Part shown: positions 1-11,588 of the stretch, piece after piece
Position numbering within the stretch: position 1 is the first letter of the stretch
Layout: each line of letters starts with the position of its first letter
NCBI GenBank assembly: GCA_014218235.1
Contig: CM024755.1
Span: forward strand, 78,228,631-78,292,630
DNA length: 64,000 nucleotides
Reading direction: 5' to 3'
Origin: Colocasia esculenta
Taxonomy: Eukaryota; Streptophyta; Magnoliopsida; Alismatales; Araceae
Notes under the pieces: generated by a model
Databases searched by the model: none
Told to the model about the DNA's origin: nothing
Seen by the model: the letters and a program-made list of their open reading frames with translations, nothing else
Position numbers and translations under genes: made by a program

Positions 1-1455
1 GATTCAATCTGACATGCTGGGAGAAATCAAAGCACAACAGGATAGTCATACATTCTTGGTACGTATCAAGGAAACCTTAGCTGAAAGACCTGATTTTGCT
101 ATGACCGAGGATGGAAGGCTGGTATTCCAAGGGAGGACATGCATCCCCGACAATGAAGAACTGAAGAGGAAGTTAATGGACAAAGCTCACAAGATGAAAT
201 ACACTATTCATCCTGGAGGTACCAAAATGTATCAAGACATGAAATGAACGTTTTGGTGGCCGAACATGAAGAGAGAGGTACCCGAACATGCCGCTCATTG
301 CCTTACTTGTCAACAGATAAAGGCGGAACACATGCGCCCTGCTGGCATACTTAGACCATTATATATTCCGGAATGGAAATGGGAAAGCATTGGCATGGAC
401 TTCATCATGGGTTTACCCAAGACTCGTGGTGCACTCGACGCCATATGGGTCATTGTCGACCAATTAACCAAATCCGCACACTTCTTAACCATAAAGAGTA
501 TGTGGTTTGTGGAGGTATTAGCTACCTTATATGTCAAAGAGATCGTGAGATTGCATGGTGTGCCAGCATCTATTGTCTCGGATTGAGATCAGAGATTCAC
601 CTCTCACTTCTGGAAGGGATTGCAAGATGCACTCGGTACTAAGCTCAATTTTAGTACCTCATTTCATCCACAAACTGATGGGCAGACTGAGAGAACCAAC
701 CAGATAGTAGAAGATATGTTAAGGGCCTGCACTATCGATTTCAAAGGCTACTGGAATGAGCACCTATCCCTAATTAAGTTCACCTATAAGAACAGTTACC
801 ATGCGAGTATTAAGATGGTGCCGTTTGAAGAACTCTATGGTAGGAACTGTAGATCTTTTGCATGCTGGAATGAAGTTGGAGAACAACAATGGCTAGGTCT
901 AGACATGGTACAAAACACAACCAGAGATATTCAGGTGATTCGAGATATCGGCTCAAGATTGCTCAGTCCAGACAGAAGAGTTATGCTGACAGAAGGAGGC
1001 GAGATCTAGAATTTCAAGTGGGTGACCATGTACTCTTAAAGGTATCACCTACTAGAGGTATCCAAAGATTTGGTGTAAAAGGAAACCTCAGTCATAGATT
1101 CATCGGCCCTTTTGAAGTGCTCGAAAGGGTTGGTGAAATTACTTACCGGCTGGCGTTGCCACCGAATTTGGCATGTGTACACAATGTGTTTCATGTCTCC
1201 ATGCTGAGAAAACATGTGTATGATCCTACACACATCATTCGCCATGAGAAGTTGGTGTTGAACAAGGACATGACGTACGAGGAGAAGCCAATCAAGATCC
1301 TAGAGCGAAAGGTGCAGCAACTCAGGAACTGTCCTATTCATGTGGTCAAAGTACTGTGGAATAACTGTGGAGTGGAAGAAGCCATATGGGAACCTAAAGG
1401 AATCATCAGAAGGAATTACCCCCATCTTTTCGGTAAGACATTCTCTCCATTGTGA
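1..1455 (+). pseudogene. pol: Ty3/Gypsy chromovirus pol, 3' part (integrase + chromodomain)
   Basis: This is the end of a Gypsy polyprotein whose start lies outside the window. The integrase zinc region is visible at about 185-320 (AH..HPG, then CLTC). The catalytic core follows with GMDF, a second D near 583 and the E of GQTERT near 690. The GPFEVL/YRLALP linker lies at 1105-1160, and a chromodomain (KILERKVQQLRN to WEPKG) at 1285-1400 marks a Tekay-type chromovirus. In-frame TGA stops at 245-247 and 584-586 both fall where Arg is expected, so they fit CGA-to-TGA decay. A frameshift near 900-1000 moves the frame before the C-terminal part. The polypurine tract and LTR follow directly. It is a dead copy; the family call is firm and the lineage call fairly firm. 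Confidence 0.9.
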
Positions 1456-1483
1456 TCATATGAATTTGGGGACCAAATTCTTT

Positions 1484-1496
1484 AAGAGGGAGAGGA
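1484..1496 (+). other. Polypurine tract of the 1-4363 Gypsy element
   Basis: AAGAGGGAGAGGA lies between the pol stop and the TGTAGC start of the LTR. It is the expected plus-strand priming site. Confidence 0.75.
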
Positions 1497-4363
1497 TGTA
1501 GCAACCTAAATTTTTCGAAAAATAAAAATATAGTCAACTGGGAAATCAAAGAAAAGAGAATAAATTCAAACCCACTAAATGAAAAGAAGTGATGGGCTTT
1601 ATTAAATGGATCACATAAAAGTTATTGGGCCAAAATAGGGATTTTTAAAAGATGAATAATAGGAAAATACCCTAAATTCGTATCTTAAAATATTACCTAA
1701 ATAGAAAAGGACAATTAAATTATTAAAATAGAGAATATGGGTTGGAATTGGACTCCTAACCCTACCCTAATTAGTTGGCCACAAAATTGCATCCCAACCT
1801 AACCCAAATAGGAGATGGAAAGCTTGGAAGGTTGAGAAAAATAAGGAAATCTCATAATTAAATGGGAATTAGAGTCCTATTAGAAAATAGAAACCCAAGG
1901 AGCTTAAATACTCTTTAATCCCCCCATGGCCGGCCCTAACTCGTTGCTGAGGCTTGCTGGACGTGGAGAGGAGGCCAAGGAGGAGAATAACTCGTGGAGA
2001 GAAGGCTGGACCGAGCTCAACCCTCTGCACTTCGAGTTCTAAACCCTAGAAAATAAAACGAGTCAAAGGTAGACATTCTCACGAGCAAAATCTAATTATT
2101 TTCGTCTGTAGATTGTTCCAACCATCAGGAACAAAAGCCCTCATGTTTCACTATTTTTCATCGAGCCAACCTTTTGTTCTATATTTTTGAAGTTCTGCAT
2201 TTACCATGACCCCGAACCATCTTGTTTAATTTATATCTCCATGTAAACTTGACACCATGCTACGAAACTTTTACTGGAGATACTGATAGTTGTCATGAAT
2301 CTTTTGCGCCTAAAAGTCCTAATTTTCATCCATCATATTGTGTGAATTAAATCGTTTACCCTCACTATACCATGCTCTATGTTCTTCATGATTGTTCATG
2401 TTTAAAACCTGTCAAGACCATGTCAGATTTCAAATTCCTATTTATCATGTATACCCTCGTATGTCTAGAACAGTTTGCAAGTGATTTCGCAATTTTTCAA
2501 CTACTGTATATTTAGTTCTTAATTTTTTAATGAACCTGTGTTAAAATATAGAAACCTAGACCGCAATCCAATGCATGGTCCTTTTCCCGTTCGGAATCAG
2601 GCACAGGACCTAAGAACACGATGTCCCGATAGGCATAGTACCTGTCGCATACTGAACGTGACAAACCACACTGTCACGTTCTGGCAACCTGCCCTGACCG
2701 ATCCGTCGCGACATTTGATTGGTCCTGTCGCATTCTGAACATGCCCTATCGCGACCCTTATAGGGGTACGTCGCGTTCTGGATTTTGCATCAAAACCCTA
2801 TATTTTGAAAGTCTTGACTTTCTACAGTAACCTCTCACCCTTGTTAATTGTCTTAAAGACCAGTAAATGAAGTTGTAAATCTCGGATATGTAATTAGTTA
2901 ATTAAAAGTCATCCACTTGAATTATTTCCTCTCCATGATTCTCTTATCACATGCACACCCTTGAACCATCCAATATGGCTTAACTTTGCATGAATGTATC
3001 TCATTAGACATCTGGTAATTTATGTCAATTATATATTTAAATTGCCATATTTTTAAATGGATTTGTCTTCGTCTTCACGTAATATTTGGGAATACCGTTA
3101 CCGACGCTCCACTGTTCTAGAATTCCTCTAGAACGTTGAGCACTTATTTCTATATACACACTTTCTCTTGAATTGGATGAACTCTCCGTCAGATATTCCT
3201 TCTGCCGGACTAGTGAATCCTTGTTCAAGGCCTCCGTAAGTCTCCTCTGTCCATGGATTCCCACATGGTCGATGAGCTGGTTGTACCTTAACACCTATGA
3301 TACCCTTTAGGGATCTGTAGATCCAAACGGCCTTAGAAATATCTCGCTCTTATCTTGAATCACGCCGGACCTCTGGACCTGTGCATAACATGGCCAGTGG
3401 AAGGGTGGTGGATTCTACCTAACTGCCAATACCATTTATACGTGTTGTGCAACTGTTACCATTGTCGGTTTACTCGATGTTACATGCGCAAAGACCCTAG
3501 ATCTCATCTATACTCTACTCGCTCGTCCATTCACGTTCTCTCTACTATCTCGTCTATTCATCTAGTACTCTCATCTATTTCTTAGTACTCTCTATTGGCC
3601 ATTGACTGATTGTCTAAAGATAAACAATATAACTAATGCCTGGCAATATATAAAGGGCCCAGTCTGGTCTTGGGATGTGCGCCCAAAAGTGCTAGTGCCC
3701 ACGGGAATTAATTGACCAGAGTGTTTGGCATTACACTCAAGTGCTATCTATCTCGACTATCTATATGACAATCAAAAGTGCTATACTATACTTATTGTGC
3801 TATTACTATACTTTGTGTTATTTGTGCTATGGCCATCCTGCTTTTTGTGCTATGCTCGACACGTGCTATATTTGGAAACTTGTGCTATTTCAACCACATG
3901 CTATTGTGCTATCTCTTACGTTACTTGACTCTCTCGCTCTATCATTAGTTACTTTTCCTTTTTAATACATTAATCATTTAAAGCATGCTTGATCCTGAGA
4001 TTTAAGTCCTACTGAGCGTTATCGCTCACCCTGCGTTATTTGGTTATGTGTTCTCAGGTGAGACCGAGGAGGATACCTACACTCAAGAGGACGGGAACGA
4101 CCAAGTGTGAAGTCAAGAGTACCCTAGCATCGTAGTATTTAGTTAGAGTTTGAGTTTAGTCCTTTTGCTTTATTTCAATGCAATTGGGCCCTATAGAATG
4201 GCTCTGATATTAGTGGTTGTTACTAGGCATTTGAAGAATTATGAATGAAATGAATTTGGCTTTTGCATTATTCTTTGTTCAATGGTTTGATGTCTAATAC
4301 TCGGTCTGTACCCGTTTACTTGCAACTGCCTTACGTTTCGATATTCCGCGTCGAGGCGTGACA
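1497..4363 (+). repeat. 3' LTR of Tekay-like Gypsy element
   Basis: The LTR starts TGTAGCAACC right after the polypurine tract and probably ends ...GGCGTGACA at 4363, about 2.87 kb. A weak TATA-like box (CTTAAATA, 1903-1910) precedes a leader. 2600-2790 holds repeated CpG words of the type GTCGC..TTCTGG and CGTGACA. The 3' part has the blocks shared by other LTRs in this window: a GTGCTAT repeat field, CTCAC.., TTCTCAGGTGAGAC at 4051-4064, and GGGCCCTAT near 4186. The start is well supported; the exact end and the absence of nested material are less certain. Confidence 0.7.
3737..3915 (+). repeat. Degenerate GTGCTAT tandem field in LTR
   Basis: About a dozen copies of the word GTGCTAT, or close variants, are spaced 10-25 bases apart (AAGTGCTAT, TTGTGCTAT, CACGTGCTAT, CATGCTATT). 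It occupies the same LTR position as the different tandem fields at 13500-13690 and 56800-57480. Confidence 0.7.
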
Positions 4364-6049
4364 GGCTCAGTAGGGCAACTCCCCAAAGCCAAATGAAACA
4401 ATGATCAGCAAGTAAAGAAGCAAAGCTGATAAGCAATTAGCATATATAACCGCCTATGCATGATACTACAGGTGTAATAACTAAACGGCAAATCACGTAC
4501 ACTTGTATAAGCTAAAGAAGGGCACGCCGCACACGAGTCACAAGATCTAGTTCGTGACACCAACTATAGACCCGGATAAACAACACAAGTCTACCTCTCA
4601 GCCTCACAGCCACAGACGAAAGGTCCAGCTGCCGCTCCACCTCAAGAAGGACAAGAACTGTGGAGACAAACCAACACCACTCCTATAGACCACACAGTTG
4701 CATGCCCAAGCCTGACACCTTTAGGGACTCCAGCCCGAGCTCCCTAAAGTGAGGCACTGGAAACAGAACTAGTTAGGGACCAGTATGTCTACTGGTGTCC
4801 GTCCCCCAACCATGAGCGAGCTACAAGCCACCTCACACCCACAAACATGAGTCGCTACCCCCTGCAATCTTTCCCTCAGCCGGACGTACAACTCAAACTT
4901 AGGAGTGAGGGTGTCCAAGAAGACGACACAAACCTTGACGGTACTCATCGTATCCGGACAAAACCCGAGCACTAGGTGCCTGGGTAACCGACTGGAGAGG
5001 TAACCACGGAAGGCGTTACAACCCGACTTGCTATGCACGCATTTCCAAGCAAAAACCCATTGTTATCAACCATGCTATATGCCAACACAACCTATATAAA
5101 CCCCACATTGCGTAGCTAACATAGCCTACAATTGTACTACGAAAACCAGACAGACTGGCCATAGAACCCCAGAGCTCAGGTGGCCACAATCTAAACCGCA
5201 ACCAACACAGTGGTCGCTAATCGAATTGAATCGCGACGGACCAACCCGTCACCTTAAAGTCTGAATCGTGACGAGCCATGTCGTCGCGTTCTCAAAATAC
5301 GATAACTAGTTCTGTCGCCTTTCAGACAGCAAAAACCAAACCTACACTTTCATTCCGGAAATCAACCCCAAAGGTTGTACATGCTGGGATAGTAGGAAAT
5401 AACTGCTCATATAAAACCTTAAGCATGGTTTCTAACATATGCAAGTGGTTTCCCAAACCAAATCCATAAACCTTAATTACTCATAGCCCACACAAGAGAA
5501 AACGATGAAGAGTTCCCCTACCAACGCAAGAAACGCTAAACCGACGCCGTCCAGACGTTCCCTGCACTCCAAAGCACCTCCTCATGCCGGAACCACGTCG
5601 AACGGACAGTAAAAACCCCGAAATTGCCTCAAAAGGCCACAACAAACCTCCACAGCACTCCCCCTTAGCTGAACAGTGCAATTGCACTGTTCGGCCAAGG
5701 GCAGAGGCCCAAAATGCACAGAGGTTAAATCACGACGTATCGGGACGTCGCATTTCTAAACGCGGCATACCCCACCGTCGCAATTAAACCCTCGACATCC
5801 CGCCATGCGACATGCGTCGCACATGCAGACGTGCACCTTGAAGGCGGTCTTAAATCGCAACATAGCTAGTCGTCATGTTCAAGTAAGAACACGACGTCTA
5901 CCTTGGTCGCGTTCTTAATGAACCCGCCAGAGGTCTGTTTGGGTTGGGATCTCCAACCCTCCAACCTCCCACTTGCTACACCAAACCTGAGGAAACACAT
6001 ATACATATACAAACACAACTAATGGGCCATGCACTGGCCCCCAAACCTG
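4364..6049 (-). repeat. LTR-like fragment, probably Tekay-type, antisense
   Basis: No ORF here resembles a protein I know. Read on the - strand it has LTR-like blocks: an ACTGGT/ACCAG box near 4780, and clusters of CpG words (CGTCGCG, GTCGC, ACGTCG) at 5210-5290 and 5725-5930. These match in style the CpG cluster of the LTR at 2600-2790 on the other strand. Both ends are undefined. The identity as an antisense LTR piece is inferred from layout, not from a clean alignment. Confidence 0.4.
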
Positions 6050-6725
6050 ATAAACCACGATCCGAACATTAAAGATATTACACTACCAGTTATTGAATCT
6101 CTTCCATTGATAAATGATCGTACTGCTATCCTTTTCACTGCTAATCGTCGCATCACACGTGAGAATTGTCCTTTGGAATGTTCATTGAATTGTTCTCGTA
6201 TATGTTATATCTTGGAACTGTTTCTATCATATTGTCATGAGTATTGCATGTTAGTACCTTATCTGTTAATATGTTAATTACGTAAAGCATTCTCACACAG
6301 TGAGATATAAATCCTATTGGGCGCTAGTGCGCTCACCCCTACTTTTCCTTAATATTTTCAAGTGAAGATTATGAGGAGGTAGAACTCGATGGGACTGGGG
6401 ATGAGTGATGAGCTGCCCATATGTACCTGTCTATAGTACATCAGTCGAAGAGTAGAGAAAAGAGAATGTAATAGTTAGGGTTATTTCCTTTGATGTCATA
6501 TGTACTTTGAGATACAATATTGGGCCCTATGTTTGGCTTTGATTATGTAAGGTTTTAAATTAGTATGATGGAAATGAAATAAAGAGTATTTTGCTGGCAA
6601 TAATATTGTCTCAAATCTTTTGTTATATTTAGTTGTTACTCTGAATTACTCGACTGTGATACTCACACTTGTATCGCTCACGCTCTAAGTATTTAATTCC
6701 GCTGCTAAATGTCGGGGCGTGACAG
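6050..6725 (+). repeat. 3' fragment of a Tekay-like LTR
   Basis: It repeats the order of the LTR end at 3990-4363: GTGAGATATAAATCC, CTCACCCC, TTTTCAAGTGAAGA, GAGGAGG, GGGCCCTATGT, and the end GGGGCGTGACA near 6714-6724. Sequence identity is moderate, so it is a relative rather than a second copy of the same LTR. Its 5' part is missing. Confidence 0.6.
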
Positions 6726-8217
6726 TTCTGGTTTTCTCTCAGGTCAACGTCAACCTTGACTGTCGTCAAGGATGAACTTAACGTCAACCCTCTTACCGTC
6801 AATTAAAGTTAACAGAAACAGTGCTACCGTCAAGTTCTTCTGTCCATCATTTTCACCTATTTTTACATCTAGATTTATATTTCTGTGTTCAAACTTCGAA
6901 TGGACTTTCTATGAGATGTGTAGGGTTAAGTAGGTCAACTTGTTGTCATACTGTAAATTGGGTTAATTTTTGTAGTCACCATGATTTTAGGATAATTTTT
7001 TGAATTCTATAATTAAGCATATACTTAAGATTTTTTTTTTTACTTGGAGCATGTTCTTGATAAAAATTGTGATTTCTATGTAGAAATACATGTCAGGGTT
7101 ATATTCATGCTGTGAAAGATCTAAAATCAGAATTTGATTGTTTTTTGTAATTTCCATGACTGAAATACAAAAATCAGTAGCACTATTTTAATTTTATAAA
7201 TAGTTTTTGGATTCCAAAAATCATGAGATTTTAAACAGTGGATTGTGTGATTATGATATATACCTAGTAAAAATATTGAACCTGGTTGATAGGCGGTTTC
7301 AGTGTGATGAATATTTCTCTATTTAGACAAGTACCACTGGTAATGGTGGGGAGGACTTCCCTCGGTTCTGCTCAGTAACCTGCCTAGGTAATGAGTATAT
7401 GTTCATATGTCTATCTGACTTCTAATGTGTGGTTTGGATTGTGTCTTGACAAATTTGTACGTATGTATATGTTATGTAAAATGTTTGTTTTCAGCTTTAG
7501 AATGATTTTATGTAATACTTGTCTTATTTCCATTCGGATGAATGTTTAGTAGTCATGCTTACTTATGCAAACTCTTGAAACCACGTATGACAAATATACC
7601 ATGTTAATACTTAAATTTATGTCATGATGATCAAATCTGAAATCTCTTGCAAACTAAACATTATGTGGTTAGCACCATGTCTTAAATTCATGCCTTATAC
7701 AAGTAGCATTTGTACACACTTTTGACTTAAGATATGTTTACCAAATGAATTCTTAGCAAGTAGTATGATTGCTGAAATCTATATGCAATAACATGATTTG
7801 AAACCATTATATATTTTTTAGATTGGTAGTCCATTTTTGGGTTGCTTGTTGAGTCTTCGTTGTAGACTCATACTTGCTTAACATTTTCAGTGAGACGGCA
7901 GATCCCGAGGCTTTAGTAGCGGAATCAGATTCAGAGCGTGAGGATTGATTTGTGTGATTGAGTGACATTTGTATGTGAGGAATTACTTATGTTATGAACA
8001 TTGTATTTGAACTACTTAGCTGTTGTGGACTTCTTTATGGACTATGGACCTGGATATTAAAGTTGATGAAATGTTTTTCATTTCCGCTGCATTAGTATAT
8101 ATTTGTGAATGAATCAACCTACATTTGATATATGTTGGGGCGTGTTCCCCATGTAGCATGTCTCTTGGACTCGATGAGAGTTGGTATAACTGAATCGGGT
8201 CTAAGTGGGGTGGTACA
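6726..8217 (+). repeat. Truncated LTR related to the 11589-14350 solo LTR
   Basis: From the AACGTCAACC words at 6740-6830 to the end GGGGTGGTACA at 8217 it follows the order of the second half of the solo LTR. Shared blocks are the CACTGGT/CCTAGGTA block (7330-7390), TTGTTGAGTC..AGACTCATACTTG (7845-7875), ATTTTCAGTGAGAC (7883-7896) and GAGCGTGAGGA (7936-7946). Its 5' half is absent. It abuts, and apparently truncates, the C1 3' LTR at 8218. Confidence 0.65.
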
Positions 8218-8555
8218 TGTGTAAACTAGGCATACTATGTGTGTCGACCTGACTTCCAATGTGTGTCGACACAACTTTGACAAAATTGTGTAAACTATAA
8301 AGTGTGAACCATCAAAACATGCCATTATCATCTAAATATGAAATATGAGTTATCAAAAATATTTTTTTTAATCATTATTATAACATGTACATTATGTCAT
8401 CATCAAAATCAAAGTATGACTGTTTAGACATCATCCACAACCGCATATTTTTTGTCATCATCCAAATGAATTCACAACTCAACATCCTTCCACAAATATG
8501 CAATATGACATCAGATTGTGTATAGTATGTCATCATTAAAACACACAACTCAACA
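8218..8555 (-). repeat. C1 3' LTR remnant
   Basis: It matches 46970-47296 almost base for base, including GTGTCGACCTG and GTGTCGACACA words and the end CTCAACA. Only the LTR's 5' portion (element sense) survives; the other 1.5 kb is lost where the 6726-8217 LTR abuts. Confidence 0.85.
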
Positions 8556-8556
8556 A

Positions 8557-8569
8557 TCTCCCCCTTTTT
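8557..8569 (-). other. C1 polypurine tract
   Basis: On the - strand AAAAAGGGGGAGA precedes the LTR start TGTTGAG. The same tract with the same spacing precedes the C2 3' LTR at 25871-25883. Confidence 0.85.
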
Positions 8570-10900
8570 GATGATGACAAAGCATGACAATATTTTCACA
8601 GAATATAATATTTCTCCCCCTTTTTGAAAACATCAAAAAGAGTAGAACATGAAGTGTAATAAAAAATTCTATAAGAACAAACTCTCTCCCTTAATCAATG
8701 ACGAGTATATTGACCCTCTTTTCAGAGCACTCTCCCCTATGATGATACAAATGAGTCTTTGATTTCAAATGAAGTAGACTGTACAAGAGGGGTGAGAATA
8801 AATTGATATCAATTGATGAAGTAGGAAACTGAAAGCACAAGGACGTGATACCAATGGATATCAATTGTTGAAGACCAAATGAATAAGTAAGAAGGGTGAG
8901 AGCACAATGATACCCAAAAAAAAATTGATTATGCCAATTGTTGGTCCAAGGGTATGAGCAAGAATGTTGTTTGAGAAATGAGACAAGTTTCTCCCCCCGA
9001 ATACAAAATTTGAATCTCAAGTAGCAAAAACAGTCTAAAAGGTAGATATCTGCATTTGACATGAAAAGGATGAACATGAATGATTTTTTATTAAGAGGAA
9101 GCAACAAGATGGGTTAGTCAGAGGAATATCAAGGTACACTATGATATTAATATATGAGAGACAATGATAATTGTACCTTTCATAATGTGCACCAAGGGTT
9201 AAAAATAAAGATGATTTTTGATTGAGTTTAAATGCCACTTCTTTATCATCAAAAATCACTTCAGAATTTTATTTACAAATGTGATATGGTGCTTTGTCCT
9301 AACTTGAGTTGTCAAGAATGTATATCAACAGAAAAATCAAAGTTTTAATGTTAACATAATGTAGAATAATAAGTTAACACTTTTGAACAGCATATATTAC
9401 AGGTTAGCTACACTATATACACTATTTTCTTTTCTTTTCTTTTTAATCTTTTGAAACATTTCAGGAGATTTAGCAAAATGGTTTAATCCATACTTTTATG
9501 TACGAGCATACACACTTACTCAGTGCAAGAATTCCTAACTACTCAGCATGTTAACCATTTGATTGCCTCTTTTTGATCAGAGATAACTTAGTAACACCTT
9601 TTGACTCAAGCTTCAACCACGTCTTAGGTGAAGGAGCATGGTTACTCAGTGTACTAATCATTGCTCTGCAATTTCCTTAAAATGTTCTTTTTCCATATTG
9701 TTTTTCAAAATTTTTAAAAGATTTTTCAGTTGAGTGACATGAAGCTTTTTACCTTAATAGATCATGATCTTGAGTTGTTAAAATTTATCCTTAGAATTTG
9801 TTAAAAATAAAAGTCTAGTATTTATTTTGATATAAAACTCAAGACAACTCATGTGCCTAATTAAAGTGTTTTGCAATAAAAGTCTAAAATAACATTCGAG
9901 GATCATGATAGACACATGACTCTGGATCTTATTTTTCATCTTCATGTTTAATCCAAGAACACAAAATTTTTTAGATAATTAATCTTTATTTTGCATGTAA
10001 AATTATCAATGAAACCTTGATTGAATTCATGGAGTATGAAGAAGTCAACTGACAAGGCAATAGATTTATTGATGATAAGGATTCGAGAAAGTGAAAAAGA
10101 TTGATTTGCATCAACAAAACTCCACAATAGATTTAGACATGTGAATTCTTCAAATGGCAAGTCAAAGAGAGTTATCATGATGATTTGAATAAGGAAATGA
10201 ATGGAAACTGATTTTCAAGCATGAGTTTTAATGGATATTGTCAAGATGATTCAAGAAAGAGTCAACTCCCCTTGAAGATGAACAATTTCAAAATTTTAGA
10301 TGCTGATGTGTCGACACTGGATCCTCAATATGTTGACACATGAGCAAGAAATTCTTAAGCACATAGCAGCAGTGAGCAACTGGGGTACACACATGAGTAA
10401 ATGTGTGTGACCTGATTACGATAAAAAATAGTATTTTTGAAAATTTCCAGTTTTAACAAGTTTTGACATTTATTTGCAGTTGTTCAAATACCTTTTATCT
10501 TTTAAAATTTACTCCCTCTTAGCATGTGCATGATATGAAAAAGTTTGCAAGCAATTCGAACATGATTATGTACAGAATTAACTTTATGCAAAAAATAACT
10601 TTTGGTACTTGGTGGAGTATTTTACTCACGCATAATGACAGCTTCCAGACAAGTATAACTTGTCTTTCCACATGTCATCATTTGATATACAAAGAAGTCA
10701 ATACAAATGATATGCATGAGGAATCATGGGCATAGTCAAGCAAGCATGATAACATAACCATGATTCCAATTGTTATGACACAATGTTATTATTGGGAGCA
10801 AGATCAAAATGCATTTTTCATTGTTCAGATAAACTTCTAAAAAGTTATTCCAACTCAAGAAATTAATTTTGAAATGATATGAGATTTTACCTGAACATTC
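8570..10900 (-). other. C1 post-pol spacer, no convincing gene
   Basis: This AT-rich stretch has no protein I recognise. Part of it, about 10590-10690, is alignable by eye with the C2 spacer at 29640-29740 (GGTACTTGG, CCAGACAAG, ACTTGTC, TTTGATATAC). GGGGGAG-type purine tracts recur on the - strand (near 8612-8624 and 8990-8998). A copy of the LTR word GTGTCGACACTGG is at about 10309-10321, followed by GTTGACACA. It corresponds to the region that holds ORF3 in C2, but no ORF3 remains recognisable. Confidence 0.6.
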
Positions 10901-11588
10901 TTCATTCATTTTCTTTTAAGATTTTGCCTGTGTTCTCCAATCAACTCTTGCCTTGCACAGCTAATGTTTTGAATCCATTTACAATATATGGTTGCGAGGC
11001 TCCTCAGCTTGCTGATCAAGCTGGCTTCGGGACTCATATGAGCTTGGGTACTGTAGTGGAAAAAAACAAAGATGACAGTACTAATTTTTTAATCCAAAAA
11101 TATTTTATTTTTGGTATAGATACATTTCTTTCATTGATCGAGGAATGAGCAACATTAGTTCTAGATTTTCTCTTTGTCTTGTTCAATGCATCTATATTTT
11201 CATGAAAGTTTTTATCATGGATAGTAGAAGACTTCTTTTGTGCAACAATTCTGTTCATATGTACATGGAATTTCTGAGTATTTTTCAGCATAAACATGAC
11301 TTTTATTCCTATGTACATGAGCATATATATGAGCATGGAGCTTGCACAAATTGATTAATTCTATGCCAACAGACTCTAGAGATATGACCAAATTTGTGGC
11401 ATGTGAAATATTGGACTAGTTTGACATATTTCTGCATTCTTTGAGTTTTATTCCAGCAATACTTAGCAAGATGACCAGGTTCATTGCAATTGATGCAGGT
11501 TTGTGAACTCCTTACTTGGTACATACCTTCGCATTGGTGCATGTGCTGGAACATATGAAACCCTCTAGAGTAGCTTTTATTCTTCTTG
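10901..11588 (-). pseudogene. gag: C1 gag C-terminal region with two zinc knuckles
   Basis: On the - strand a CCHC knuckle, CINCNEPGHLAKYC, lies at about 11450-11490, followed by a second CHKFGHISRVC (about 11370-11400, first Cys missing). Downstream is a basic stretch ending near VPKLI (about 11035), the usual lead-in to the Copia protease. The protease itself does not follow; the coding trace fades into the post-pol spacer. Stops interrupt the frame. The upstream end joins 14351 across the solo LTR. The role would be RNA binding and packaging by Gag. Confidence 0.65.

Noticed and set aside
1497..8217. One single 6.7-kb LTR with internal insertions
   Set aside because: Two LTR-like ends (4363 and 6724), repeated end blocks and a third unrelated end at 8217 fit several fragments better; no target duplications were found to support nesting.
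8691..9259. Cys/Phe/Leu-rich open frames on the - strand suggesting a small membrane protein
   Set aside because: Low-complexity translation of AT-rich spacer in the C1 post-pol region; no similarity to C2 at the same place and no proper start context.
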